Assembly: GCF_027627455.1 (NCBI RefSeq)
Contig: NZ_CP115483.1
Coordinates: 5,022,001-5,086,000, forward strand
Reading direction: 5' to 3'
DNA from: Sphingobacterium sp. SYP-B4668
GTDB lineage: Bacteria > Bacteroidota > Bacteroidia > Sphingobacteriales > Sphingobacteriaceae
Length of the DNA: 64,000 nucleotides
Position 1 is the first letter of the stretch. Each line of letters opens with the position of its first letter. The position numbers and the translations under genes are program-made. This document shows, piece by piece, positions 43,788-52,699 of this stretch. The notes beneath the pieces were generated by a model. The model worked only from the letters and a program-made list of their open reading frames with translations, had not been told where the DNA came from and searched no databases.

Positions 43788-45080
43788 TTAATAAGATACT
43801 CCTGTGTAACGCGTCACGGATCTAAATCCTATATATGACTTTGCGGTATCTTGGTATTCATATTGTCTGGTTGAATTTTGAAGAAAGTACCCTACGTCTT
43901 TCCAAGATCCTCCTCGCACGACTTTACGCTTCATTGCGTTGGGGTCAGAAGACTTAGCACTATGCGAATACGTAGGATTCATATCATGTACAAATGAGTA
44001 GGCGGACTCATCATAACTGGACTGTGTCCATTCGGCCACATTCCCGGCCATATTATATAAGCCAAAGTCATTGGGCCAGTAAGAATAAACTGGTGCCGTG
44101 TAAGCGGCCCCATCATCTATATAGTTACCTCTTCCTGGTTTAAAATTAGCCATCAAACAGCCTTTTGCATTTCGGGCGGATGGACCTCCCCACGGATACT
44201 GCATACCTGTCTTTCCGGAGCGAGCCGCATACTCCCATTCGGCTTCTGAGGGAAGCTGATAAGGCATACGTTCTGTTTCGCGATTTTTGGATGCGGCGTT
44301 GTTAAAGAGGCGAGTTCGCCATGTATTGAAAGCCTGTGCTTGTTTCCACGTCACCCCCACTACTGGATATTCGTCGAATGATGGGTGAGAGAAATACCCT
44401 TCTACCATAGGCTCATTCTGCGCATAACTGAAGTCGCTCAACCATACCGTGGTATCTGGATACACCAACAAAGTATCTCGCATAATAAATTCAGAACGGC
44501 TTCTCGAAGGGTCATTTTTGGCATCAATGGCTCTTCTTAGATCATACCACTCATAGTGGTATTTTAACAACCTCACATCGATTTCATTCTTACCAAAAAT
44601 CCGGTCTTCACCTTGATAATACATGCTCCCAACACGTTCGCGTTGGTTGGCATCCTTCGTTTTCCATGGCGAATTTGCGTTTACCTTATTCCAATCAATA
44701 TGTCGCTCAGCACCCGCATTCTCACTTTGGATAAAATAACTATCATCTCCCAAAAAGTTGGTTATTAATATCGAATCCCTTACCCAATTGACAAATTGGC
44801 GATACTCACTGTTGGAAATCTCTGTATCATCCATATAGAATGGAGCAATGGTCACCTGTCTATTCTGGGAGACTTGGGAAAATGTAATGTCTTCATCCGA
44901 TTGTCCCATTATAAATGTACCTCCCGGAATCAACACCATCCCAAACGGTGTTTTATTTGCCTTTAGTTTATCAAGCCTTACCCCAACTAATTCACCATTA
45001 TTACCTGGACCTTTACAACTAGCCATCCCAATGGACACTATAGCGAAGAGTGTAAGAGCCTTTAAAAAATTACAATTCAT
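43788..45080 (-). CDS. gldK: Gliding/type IX secretion lipoprotein GldK
   Basis: Outer-membrane lipoprotein of the type IX core (PorK homologue). The 430 residues begin MNCNFLKALTLFAIVSIGMASC (lipobox, Cys22). The body is an FGE-sulfatase (SUMF1) domain: PFGMVLIPGGTFIMGQSDED, YPVVGVTWKQAQAFNTWRTR, YQLPSEAEWEYAARSGKTGM and MAGNVAEWTQSSYDESAY. The active formylglycine chemistry is not expected in GldK. It is the first gene of gldKLMN, with gaps of 47, 43 and 104 bases. Confidence 0.96.
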   Translation of the reverse strand: MNCNFLKALTLFAIVSIGMASCKGPGNNGELVGVRLDKLKANKTPFGMVLIPGGTFIMGQSDEDITFSQVSQNRQVTIAPFYMDDTEISNSEYRQFVNWVRDSILITNFLGDDSYFIQSENAGAERHIDWNKVNANSPWKTKDANQRERVGSMYYQGEDRIFGKNEIDVRLLKYHYEWYDLRRAIDAKNDPSRSRSEFIMRDTLLVYPDTTVWLSDFSYAQNEPMVEGYFSHPSFDEYPVVGVTWKQAQAFNTWRTRLFNNAASKNRETERMPYQLPSEAEWEYAARSGKTGMQYPWGGPSARNAKGCLMANFKPGRGNYIDDGAAYTAPVYSYWPNDFGLYNMAGNVAEWTQSSYDESAYSFVHDMNPTYSHSAKSSDPNAMKRKVVRGGSWKDVGYFLQNSTRQYEYQDTAKSYIGFRSVTRYTGVSY

Positions 45081-45263
45081 TTTTTATGAATTTGATCAAA
45101 TAAGTAGATTTCTTTTCTATGCTTTATAAATATAGCCCATTCTCAATAGACAGCTATTTTGTAAAAATACAACGTTTAATTAATAATATGCCCCTCCTAA
45201 TTGAAAATTTTTTTTTCTGTAAGGATAGGCCTACAACATCTAACAGGTGCATCCTTCTTTTGT

Positions 45264-45379
45264 TTTCGCTTTTTTACTTTTCTCGATGGCTAGCGAGAGC
45301 TCTCCGACCAGTCGGAATCGGTTTCGCTTTTTTACTTTTCTCGATGGCTAGCGAGAGCACTCCGACCAGTGCGAATCGC
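45264..45379. repeat. 58-base tandem duplication between gldK and hemD
   Basis: Two copies (45264-45321 and 45322-45379) share TTTCGCTTTTTTACTTTTCT, then CGATGGCTAGCGAGAGC and CTCCGACCAGT, with small differences. A short palindrome (GTGCGAATCGCAC) follows copy 2. The period is not a multiple of 3. The rest of the gap 45081-45461 holds only the hemD terminator. Confidence 0.9.
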
Positions 45380-45408
45380 ACCTCGCTTTGTCGTAACTTT
45401 AGTCAAAA

Positions 45409-45435
45409 AAAGGGCATTTGAATCAAATGCCCTTT
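45409..45435. terminator. hemD terminator
   Basis: AAAGGGCATTTG and CAAATGCCCTTT form a perfect 12-bp stem (45409-45420 with 45424-45435) with a 3-base loop, flanked by A and T runs. Confidence 0.93.
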
Positions 45436-45461
45436 CTCTATTTCTTTTATTCGGTCTATTC

Positions 45462-46241
45462 CTATTTGTTGACCAACTTAATATATTGCTCTACGGCCAT
45501 CGTCATACTTGGTGCAGCTGGTGTAGGCGCAGGAATATCAAGAATAAGTCCATGATCTAACAACGCTTGCTGTGTAGTTGTTCCAAATGCTGCGATACGG
45601 GTATTGTTCTGCTTGAAGTCTGGAAAATTATCATACAGAGACTGTACGCTTGATGGACTAAAAAATACGATCACATCGTAAAAAACATCTTTAAGATCGG
45701 ACAAGTCACTGATTACCGTTCGGAACAATACTGCGGGGGTAAAATTATACCCATTCTCCTGCAGCCAGTTTGACGTCTCCTCGTTGGCGACATCCGAGCA
45801 AGGGAAAAGGAATTTTTCCTTGCTGTGTTTCTTCAGTACATCTTCCAAGTCCTTCGCAGTCTGCTTACCAAAGAATATCTTACGTTTGCGATACTGGATA
45901 TACTTTTGTAAATAGAGAGCAATAGCCTCTGTGATACAGAAATACTTCATTTCAGCAGACACTTCAAATCTCATTTCTTCACATACTCGAAAAAAATGAT
46001 CTACAGCATTCTTACTGGTAAAAATGACTGCTGTATGCTCAGATAAATTGACCTTATCTTTTCGCACCTCTTTAGCAGGCACTCCTTCCACATGAATAAA
46101 GCCTCTAAAATCTAACTTAAGGTTATATTTTTCAGCTAAATTGAAATAGGGGGATTTATCATTTTCGGGTTTGGGAATAGTTACTAGAATACTCTTAACT
46201 TTCTTAGCTCTTTCAACATCAGAAGTTTGCATATCTTTCAT
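45462..46241 (-). CDS. hemD: Uroporphyrinogen-III synthase
   Basis: Cyclises hydroxymethylbilane to uroporphyrinogen III in tetrapyrrole synthesis. The 259-residue protein has the HemD pattern: VKSILVTIPKPENDKSPYFN near the N-terminus, HTAVIFTSKNAVDHFFRVCE and FYDVIVFFSPSSVQSLYDNF for the two lobes, and TRIAAFGTTTQQALLDHGL near the C-terminus. The assignment rests on pattern only since HemD is poorly conserved. It follows the DUF4271 gene with no gap. MQTSDVERAKKVKS (third residue onward) is an equally possible start. Confidence 0.85.
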   Translation of the reverse strand: MKDMQTSDVERAKKVKSILVTIPKPENDKSPYFNLAEKYNLKLDFRGFIHVEGVPAKEVRKDKVNLSEHTAVIFTSKNAVDHFFRVCEEMRFEVSAEMKYFCITEAIALYLQKYIQYRKRKIFFGKQTAKDLEDVLKKHSKEKFLFPCSDVANEETSNWLQENGYNFTPAVLFRTVISDLSDLKDVFYDVIVFFSPSSVQSLYDNFPDFKQNNTRIAAFGTTTQQALLDHGLILDIPAPTPAAPSMTMAVEQYIKLVNK

Positions 46242-47297
46242 TTATTTGCTCAACGTCCGCACTAATATCAATATCGGTGCAATTTCTAGGCAGCAAAGGT
46301 ACACAATTAAATAAAAAATAGGAAACCTAAGATTGCTAAACAAATGAAAAGCAGTGCGTAAAAACCTATAAATGAACAATATAAATATTAAAATTAGTGA
46401 TAAAGATATTACTATTGTAAAATAAGCGGTAGGCAACAAACTCAAAATCAGCACTGCCGGCATTAGAATTAACATACTGTTAAAATAAACTAAATACAAA
46501 ACAGCAATATATTCACGTACCAATTTATTCAATTCGAAAATATAGGAAATAAATCGAATAATCAAAATTTTCACGATGAAGAGAACCCCCACAATAAGGG
46601 ACACTTTAAAAAAGTTTTCGAGGGTCAACAATCGCTGGCTTTGGCTGAGGTAAGCGTCAAACATCAGTAGAAAAAGCCCTAGCGTAAAACTAAAAATAAG
46701 GTATAGAAAAATATAAGGCCAGGAAGTTGCCATATTATCCTCCTTGCTCACCTGTTGAAGTAGTCTGTCCTTAAAATATGCTTCTATGATCACATAGAAA
46801 TCTAATGGAAAATACCGTCTGACCATAGCAACAGCAAACATCAAAATCAATATAGTGGCCATGATCCACAGCGGCCGAGTAGTTTTTATATCCCCACTTT
46901 TGACCACATCTGTCGACTGTCTCTTCAGCGTATCGGCAAATTTCATCCATTTCAGGAAATCGCCATTGGTCACGATCACTTGATCTTTTATATATTGTGG
47001 TACGACCAGCGCTCCATTTGGATTTGGCTTGAGATATAGCGGACGTGATGGAGCGAGCTGCATAGTATCCAAGGCAACATCATGGGCAGGGAGTGTGATC
47101 GTTGCGCCTAGAGAATCGTTTTGTATGTTTGTATTTTTGATGGAAGAAGATGACAACGACAGCAAAGAAACTGATAAAAAGCTGTGATTGTGTACAAGCG
47201 CTTTTTTATCTAAGTTTGCTAACGATACCGAGGGCCAAAATGACGTAAGTAAGCTGGTCAAACATAAAAAAAACAAACTCCTGACTGGTATGGACAT
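46242..47297 (-). CDS. DUF4271 membrane protein
   Basis: A 351-residue inner-membrane protein with an N-terminal signal/anchor (MSIPVRSLFFLCLTSLLTSF) and about six later membrane segments (MATILILMFAVAMVRRYFPL, PYIFLYLIFSFTLGLFLLM, AYFTIVISLSLILIFILFIY among them). It matches DUF4271, a family found next to hemD in many Bacteroidota, sometimes near type IX secretion genes. An in-frame ATG at 47405 would add 36 residues before the signal segment and is less likely. No function is established. Confidence 0.85.
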   Translation of the reverse strand: MSIPVRSLFFLCLTSLLTSFWPSVSLANLDKKALVHNHSFLSVSLLSLSSSSIKNTNIQNDSLGATITLPAHDVALDTMQLAPSRPLYLKPNPNGALVVPQYIKDQVIVTNGDFLKWMKFADTLKRQSTDVVKSGDIKTTRPLWIMATILILMFAVAMVRRYFPLDFYVIIEAYFKDRLLQQVSKEDNMATSWPYIFLYLIFSFTLGLFLLMFDAYLSQSQRLLTLENFFKVSLIVGVLFIVKILIIRFISYIFELNKLVREYIAVLYLVYFNSMLILMPAVLILSLLPTAYFTIVISLSLILIFILFIYRFLRTAFHLFSNLRFPIFYLIVYLCCLEIAPILILVRTLSK

Positions 47298-47429
47298 ATT
47301 TCTTGATTCGAACGGTAAAGTTAAAACAAAACTTTCATGATTCCATAGAATCACAGACAAGCATGAAAATTCTTGATGGCAAAGTACTAAGACAAACACT
47401 TTCATACAAATACTTTAATGACACCCAAT

Positions 47430-47999
47430 ATGCAAAATTCAATCACTAGATGTCCATGGTGCGGGACCGACGAACTCTATATGCGTTATCATGACGAAGA
47501 ATGGGGCAAGCAGGTTACGGACGAGCAGATTTTATTCGAATTTTTGGTACTCGAATCCGCGCAAGCCGGATTGAGCTGGATTACGATTTTGAGAAAACGC
47601 GAGCACTATCGAAGACTATTCGCAGACTTTGACTACCACAAGGTGGCCCAATTCACAGCTGATGATGTCGAACGCTTGCTCTTAGACCCGGGCATCATTC
47701 GGAATAGACTAAAAGTAAAGAGTACGATTGAGAATGCAAAGATATTCATTCGAATACAAGAAGAATTTGGCAGCTTCTACCGGTATCTTTACTCGTTCTT
47801 ACCTCATGAGGCTCCTATCATCAATCAACTAAAAAGCCTGAAAGATGCCCCTGTCAGCACCCCAGAATCTGATGCCATCGCAAAAGATCTCAAAAAACGA
47901 GGAATCAAGTTTTTTGGCACAACGATATGCTATGCCTATATGCAAGCTGTAGGCATGGTCAACGACCACCTAGTAGATTGTACCTTCCGGGATCGTTAA
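47430..47999 (+). CDS. tag: DNA-3-methyladenine glycosylase I
   Basis: Base-excision enzyme removing 3-methyladenine. From MQNSITRCPWCGTDELY (189 residues) the zinc ligands are Cys8 and His21 in YHDEEWG and His180 and Cys184 in NDHLVDCTF, with the same 13- and 4-residue spacings as E. coli Tag. QAGLSWITILRKREHYRRLF and KFFGTTICYAYMQAVGMVND are also conserved. An earlier ATG at 47418 adds four residues. The stop overlaps the hpt stop on the other strand. Confidence 0.96.
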   Translation: MQNSITRCPWCGTDELYMRYHDEEWGKQVTDEQILFEFLVLESAQAGLSWITILRKREHYRRLFADFDYHKVAQFTADDVERLLLDPGIIRNRLKVKSTIENAKIFIRIQEEFGSFYRYLYSFLPHEAPIINQLKSLKDAPVSTPESDAIAKDLKKRGIKFFGTTICYAYMQAVGMVNDHLVDCTFRDR

Positions 48000-48541
48000 G
48001 ATCCTGAAGGTACATGCTGATAAATGTTTGGTAGATTTCGGCATTGGCCATTGTAATCCAAGCCATATCCGACGACGAACTCTTCATCAATCTCAAACCC
48101 AATGTACATGATGTTGTCAAAGGTCACTTGAAGATTGGCCGGTTTCATCAACAATGCGCACACGGAAATACTCGCAACTTCCAACCGTTCCAAAGCATCC
48201 ATTGTATATTTGAGCGAATGCCCAGAATCAATAATATCTTCTACGATAATGATATCTCTTCCTTTTAGATCCATCCCTACCCCGATCAGTTCGGAAAGCC
48301 TTCCCTGCTCCGTACCGCTATAAGATGCGAGCTTGACAAACGAAAGTTCGGAGGGTATCACCACCTGCTTCATAAGATCGGACATGAACATAAAGCACCC
48401 ATTGAGTACACCAATAAATACGGGATGCTTATCTTGGTACCTCATATTCAAATCAATACCAATTAACCGTATACGCTTTTGTATCTGATCGTGATCGATC
48501 ATTAACTCAAAATCCAAATTATCTATCGTCAGACTCTTCAT
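47996..48541 (-). CDS. hpt: Hypoxanthine phosphoribosyltransferase
   Basis: Purine salvage enzyme converting hypoxanthine (and guanine) to the nucleotide. The 181 residues contain DIIIVEDIIDSGHSLKYTMD, the PRPP-binding loop, and HPVFIGVLNGCFMFMSDLMK, the beta-strand and loop before it. It is read from ATG 48541, convergent with tag. Confidence 0.94.
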   Translation of the reverse strand: MKSLTIDNLDFELMIDHDQIQKRIRLIGIDLNMRYQDKHPVFIGVLNGCFMFMSDLMKQVVIPSELSFVKLASYSGTEQGRLSELIGVGMDLKGRDIIIVEDIIDSGHSLKYTMDALERLEVASISVCALLMKPANLQVTFDNIMYIGFEIDEEFVVGYGLDYNGQCRNLPNIYQHVPSGS

Positions 48542-48629
48542 GCTCTATTTGTTTTTCTTTTATCGAAGGATTCCTAATCAGCTGAATACGTGGGCACTTC
48601 GTTCATTCTGTTCTAAGAGAAACCTATTA

Positions 48630-50720
48630 TTATCGTTCTACAGGAGGTTTTTTATCGAAAATCTTATCAAAAAGACCTCTTTTTTCCTTTTCCTGTAGCT
48701 CTAATTCTCGAATTTTGTCCTCCTGTTCAGCATCAATATCCACATCCAGCCCCTGCAGGCTATCCACCTCCAGCCCCGCAGGTCTATGAGGACGGAGATT
48801 AGGCTGTAGACTCACCGTATAGAATCCATAATTAGCGACTGTGGTATCACGCGCCAGCTGGCCGGTTTTCACCATTATATTGCCATAGGTACTGAAATAT
48901 CGATAGACATTCTCCTTCAAGTGACCGGTATATTCGAAAGAATACAGTCCTTTTTTGGGCTTAGGGACGATGCTAGATAGAAATAGGCTCTCGCCTAATG
49001 TAATCTCCGCCGGTGTCTTCCCGAAATAGTAACGAGCAGCTTCCGTAATGCCATAGACATTATTCCCCCACTCGATAACATTGAGATATACTTCATACAT
49101 CCGTTGCTTACTCACCTGCTTAGATGACTCCATCAGCCACACGAGCATGATTTCTTCTAATTTACGGACCAAGGTCTTATTCCGATTCAAAAAAACGTTC
49201 TTAACCAACTGCATGGATATTGTACTTGCCCCTCTTTTGAATTTGCGTTCTTTAATATTTGTGACAATGGACAGCTTGAAAGCTTCCTCTTGAAAACCAT
49301 TGTGCTTAAAAAAGAACGGGTCTTCGGTATTGAGCAGTGTCGTACGCATATAATTCGAAATCCGATCATAGGTTGCAAAATTAGGATTTTGCGGCCCTAC
49401 CGTGATTTCCCGCATGACCTTATCACCTTCATAAGCGGTATAGACAAATGGCCCGTTAAGCTTATTGATATCAGCCTTACCCCACTTCTGGACCTTGAGC
49501 TCTTGGTCGTCTATCTTTGATACAAACGTCAATTGATCTGGTTTCTTAAGGTTGACTTCAAAATCAAGATCATACTGGATATTACCTTGGACTTGAACAC
49601 CTTCCAAGGATTCAAATAACCCCTTAGGTATAGCATCGAAAAGCTTCTGCGCCTCGAACCTGCCCGTATGAATGGACAGTGCTACAATTTTCTCTGGCTT
49701 ATGTACATATTTGGCTTGTGGGCTAAATTCAAAATCTTTCACCTTCACCTTGCTCTCTTTTACCAATTCAATAGACTGCGCACCTATATCCACCCCTCCC
49801 TCCAACGTGGCTTCAGGAATATTGATATCTTGGTCGGAAAGACGCCAGTGATGGACATTCAAATTCTTAAACTGCCAATCACCTCTAAGCGTCAAGAGTT
49901 CTTTGCCCTTACGATTTACCTTCTGTAGGTCGAATTGGATTTCGTCAAAGCTCATCCGTATACCGAATTTACTACGTAGAAAGGGGAATTCCGTATTCTT
50001 TTTTTCGGAAGCAAGCTTTAGATTGAGTTCCTGAGCATCTGGATTGACATGGCCCATCACATGCCAGCGGCCCTCATCACCGTTGAGGTATAATGCGGCA
50101 TCAATATCCCCCCCTGCAATCTCGGCACGTGGCACCTTCAATTGTTGATAAGTACTATCATCCTTGAAAGAAATTTCGAAATTGCGCACATCCATGTTGC
50201 GCGGAATCTTGAAAAAGACCTTTTTTAGCAAACCATCAGCTAGGGCAGCGAGATTTTTTTCGGCCTTAGGAGTAGGGGTAGAATCTTGTTTATTTTTCTT
50301 GAACAGAAAGTCATAATTATTGACCACACTATCTCGTTTTACGAGCGTGAATCGAGCATTTTCCATCTCGATGAGCCCAATTTTGACATCCCCGAAAAGC
50401 AGCGGCCATAATCTCACCGACACGGCAAAATCATCTATCTGCGCAAGTTGGTCTTTCCCCTTGGGCGTGACGAACACATTCTTAAAGACAACAGTAGAAA
50501 GCCCTCTGAAGCCGTAGTATTGAATCTTAAGGTCCACATTATACTGACTTTCGGCTTTCTGTTTGGCAGAAGCAATAGCTCGCTGTAAGATGGCATCCCT
50601 CTTGCTTAGCCCATAAAGCAAGCCTATCCCGCATATCAATACCACCACCGCAATTGTGCCGATGATCCATCGTTTTTGCTTGATGGTGATTTTATTATAG
50701 AATTTCTTGAGCATATCCAT
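48630..50720 (-). CDS. Biosynthetic peptidoglycan transglycosylase (GT51)
   Basis: A 696-residue membrane-anchored enzyme. The N-terminal helix (WIIGTIAVVVLICGIGLLYG, about 19-38) is followed by an AsmA-like periplasmic beta-rich region (about 60-420). The C-terminal part is a GT51 glycosyltransferase: LNTEDPFFFKHNGFQEEAF (catalytic Glu), RGASTISMQLVKNVFLNRNK and KQRMYEVYLNVIEWGNNVYG. It has no transpeptidase domain, so it polymerises lipid II only. The ATG at residue 3 (MLKKFYNK) is an alternative start. Confidence 0.93.
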   Translation of the reverse strand: MDMLKKFYNKITIKQKRWIIGTIAVVVLICGIGLLYGLSKRDAILQRAIASAKQKAESQYNVDLKIQYYGFRGLSTVVFKNVFVTPKGKDQLAQIDDFAVSVRLWPLLFGDVKIGLIEMENARFTLVKRDSVVNNYDFLFKKNKQDSTPTPKAEKNLAALADGLLKKVFFKIPRNMDVRNFEISFKDDSTYQQLKVPRAEIAGGDIDAALYLNGDEGRWHVMGHVNPDAQELNLKLASEKKNTEFPFLRSKFGIRMSFDEIQFDLQKVNRKGKELLTLRGDWQFKNLNVHHWRLSDQDINIPEATLEGGVDIGAQSIELVKESKVKVKDFEFSPQAKYVHKPEKIVALSIHTGRFEAQKLFDAIPKGLFESLEGVQVQGNIQYDLDFEVNLKKPDQLTFVSKIDDQELKVQKWGKADINKLNGPFVYTAYEGDKVMREITVGPQNPNFATYDRISNYMRTTLLNTEDPFFFKHNGFQEEAFKLSIVTNIKERKFKRGASTISMQLVKNVFLNRNKTLVRKLEEIMLVWLMESSKQVSKQRMYEVYLNVIEWGNNVYGITEAARYYFGKTPAEITLGESLFLSSIVPKPKKGLYSFEYTGHLKENVYRYFSTYGNIMVKTGQLARDTTVANYGFYTVSLQPNLRPHRPAGLEVDSLQGLDVDIDAEQEDKIRELELQEKEKRGLFDKIFDKKPPVER

Positions 50721-50959
50721 ATCTAAACGCTTGACGGCTTCTTTTCTTATTTGCTCACTATTGACAAAGCCTTCTATCCCGATAAGAGATCCCGTATAAT
50801 CCTAAGCCGTAGATGCTGTCATCACATTTCACCCTGCAAGTATAATTAAAATAAAGCCAGATTGGTTTAAGAGCTTATTTAAAAATTTGTGATTGCTTTC
50901 CAGCACCTGTCCTTCGTTTTAAAAAACATCCAAATGACAGGATTCTGTTGCGCATTCAT

Positions 50960-50967
50960 TAGATTTG
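50960..50967 (+). promoter_or_regulatory. -7 element (TAGATTTG) of the mrp gene
   Basis: TAGATTTG matches TAnnTTTG, 18 bases before the preferred mrp start. It overlaps the first in-frame ATG at 50965, which argues for the later start. Confidence 0.4.
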
Positions 50968-50985
50968 TGTTTTCATATTGAAGCA

Positions 50986-52047
50986 ATGGTTACTAAAGAA
51001 CAGATTTTAAATGCCCTGAGCCATGTAGAAGAGCCTGACCTAAAAAAGGATTTGGTCACACTGCACATGATTCAGAATATAGAAATACTTCCCGACAAAA
51101 TCAAGTTTGATGTAGTACTGACTACGCCCGCTTGCCCATTGAAGGGACACATTGAGCATGCATGCCGCAACGCTATCGCGCTCTTTATCGATAAACAATT
51201 GGTGGTCGATATCAATATGACCGCTAAAGTGACCAGTCGTGAGGGACATCAATTGTCCGGCATCAAAAACATTATACTAGTGGCCTCCGGCAAAGGAGGT
51301 GTCGGTAAATCTACCGTAGCTGCCAACCTAGCGTTGGCTCTTGCCGATACAGGAGCTAAGACAGGCTTGCTCGATGCGGATATATACGGCCCATCACTGC
51401 CTATTATGTTTGGACTTGAAGGTGCCAAACCACAGTCTACCCAGACTGCCGATGGTAAAACAAAGATACTACCCCTCGAAAAATTCGGAATCAAACTACT
51501 TTCAATTGGTTTTTTCACAGACCCCAATCAACCCATTCCTTGGAGAGGGCCTATGGCTACTTCAGCCATAAAACAACTTTTCAATGATGCCGATTGGGGC
51601 GAGCTGGACTACTTAGTCGTCGACATGCCTCCAGGTACAGGTGATATACACATCACCGTAGCACAAAGCTATCCTATCGCTGGAGCGGTAATCGTGACCA
51701 CTCCTCAACAGGTTGCCCTTGCCGATACCATTAAAGGAATAGGCATGTTCATGATGGAGGGAATCAATATCCCGATACTGGGTATTGTCGAAAATATGTC
51801 TTACTTCACGCCTGCCGAACTCCCTGAAAACAAGTATTACATCTTTGGGAAAGATGGTGGAAAACGACTTGCAGAAGAGAATCACACCGCCTTCTTGGGA
51901 GAAATCCCTTTAGTCAAAAGCATTTCCGATGCTGGTGATAATGGATTTCCAATCTTGTTGGATGAGGAGAGTCCGTTGCAACAAACCTTTGCCGATATAG
52001 CAGGTCGTACAGCACAGCAGCTGTCTATCGTACAGGCTAGAAAATAA
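50986..52047 (+). CDS. mrp: Mrp/NBP35 iron-sulfur cluster carrier ATPase
   Basis: Cytoplasmic iron-sulfur scaffold/carrier. The 353 residues have an N-terminal MIP18 domain (MVTKEQILNALSHVEEPDLK, LTTPACPLKGHIEHACRNAI) and a C-terminal ATPase domain with the deviant Walker A VASGKGGVGKSTVAANLALA and VVDMPPGTGDIHITVAQSYP. IVENMSYFTP lacks the CxxC usual in E. coli Mrp and NBP35 (NMSYF rather than NMSxFxCPxC), so cluster ligands must lie elsewhere or be absent. An ATG at 50965 is in frame seven codons upstream. Confidence 0.93.
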   Translation: MVTKEQILNALSHVEEPDLKKDLVTLHMIQNIEILPDKIKFDVVLTTPACPLKGHIEHACRNAIALFIDKQLVVDINMTAKVTSREGHQLSGIKNIILVASGKGGVGKSTVAANLALALADTGAKTGLLDADIYGPSLPIMFGLEGAKPQSTQTADGKTKILPLEKFGIKLLSIGFFTDPNQPIPWRGPMATSAIKQLFNDADWGELDYLVVDMPPGTGDIHITVAQSYPIAGAVIVTTPQQVALADTIKGIGMFMMEGINIPILGIVENMSYFTPAELPENKYYIFGKDGGKRLAEENHTAFLGEIPLVKSISDAGDNGFPILLDEESPLQQTFADIAGRTAQQLSIVQARK

Positions 52048-52060
52048 AATATTTAGTCGA

Positions 52061-52107
52061 AAGACACCATCTTGCTGGGGCAAGCCCGCTATGATGGTGT
52101 CTTTTTT
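52061..52107 (+). terminator. mrp terminator
   Basis: AAGACACCATC (52061-52071) pairs with GATGGTGTCTT (52093-52103), an 11-bp stem with a structured loop, and six T end the run. Confidence 0.93.
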
Positions 52108-52178
52108 GCATCCCTCGCTCTAGCCCCATGACCGACATTGTTTCCCGCCAAGACCACGAAACTCACTTTGTTAACTCA

Positions 52179-52199
52179 ATTTTAGTTTAATACTAAAAT
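52179..52199. promoter_or_regulatory. Perfect palindrome before a small unknown gene
   Basis: ATTTTAGT and ACTAAAAT form an 8-bp inverted repeat with a 5-base spacer, 16 bases before the start codon of the gene at 52215. It looks like an operator; no regulator gene is nearby. Confidence 0.4.
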
Positions 52200-52214
52200 A
52201 ATGTTTAACTTTAA

Positions 52215-52664
52215 ATGAAATCAGCAATCCGGTTATTGCAGACACTACCTATTATAAGAATTAAATGTATGGAAAGCATCGATATCATATATAATGTATA
52301 TCAGAGGACTGTCGGCAATTATAAATTTTCCATAAGGTCGTATTATTCCCGCCATGTAGACTTGGGTATTGGATTCTTTGTCAATGACTTGCCCCTGCCC
52401 ATCTTCTATTATGAGGCGGAGAAGACCAATAGCATCCCCGTTTTGGAATTCAACCATGCGCTGATACAATCGTTTATGGATTCTGATAATTACGAGAACA
52501 AGAACGTGACCGCTCGCTTTATTAGTTTCAAATCCTTAATCAAGATGTTTGAGTTCTATGCTCACTCCCATTTTGCCGAAACACCCAACGAATCGTTATT
52601 GGAAAATCAAACCTATAGAGATTATATGAATCAATTGACTCAAAAGATAAGAGGATTAAAGTAA
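52215..52664 (+). CDS. Hypothetical protein
   Basis: A 149-residue protein of unknown family. The likely start may be MESIDIIYNVYQRTVG (at 52269), since the first 18 residues of the longer frame are of mixed character. It has aromatic beta-rich segments (YYSRHVDLGIGFFVNDLPLP) and a charged C-terminus. It precedes the SIMPL lipoprotein gene by 35 bases on the same strand, so they may be cotranscribed. Confidence 0.6.
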   Translation: MKSAIRLLQTLPIIRIKCMESIDIIYNVYQRTVGNYKFSIRSYYSRHVDLGIGFFVNDLPLPIFYYEAEKTNSIPVLEFNHALIQSFMDSDNYENKNVTARFISFKSLIKMFEFYAHSHFAETPNESLLENQTYRDYMNQLTQKIRGLK

Positions 52665-52699
52665 GAAAACATTTACTATCTTTAGTTTACTAACGATAA

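Noticed and set aside
45285..45379. Short peptide reading across the 58-base repeats (with SLAIEKSKKAK)
   Set aside because: The period shifts the frame, and there is no start context or homologous protein I can name.
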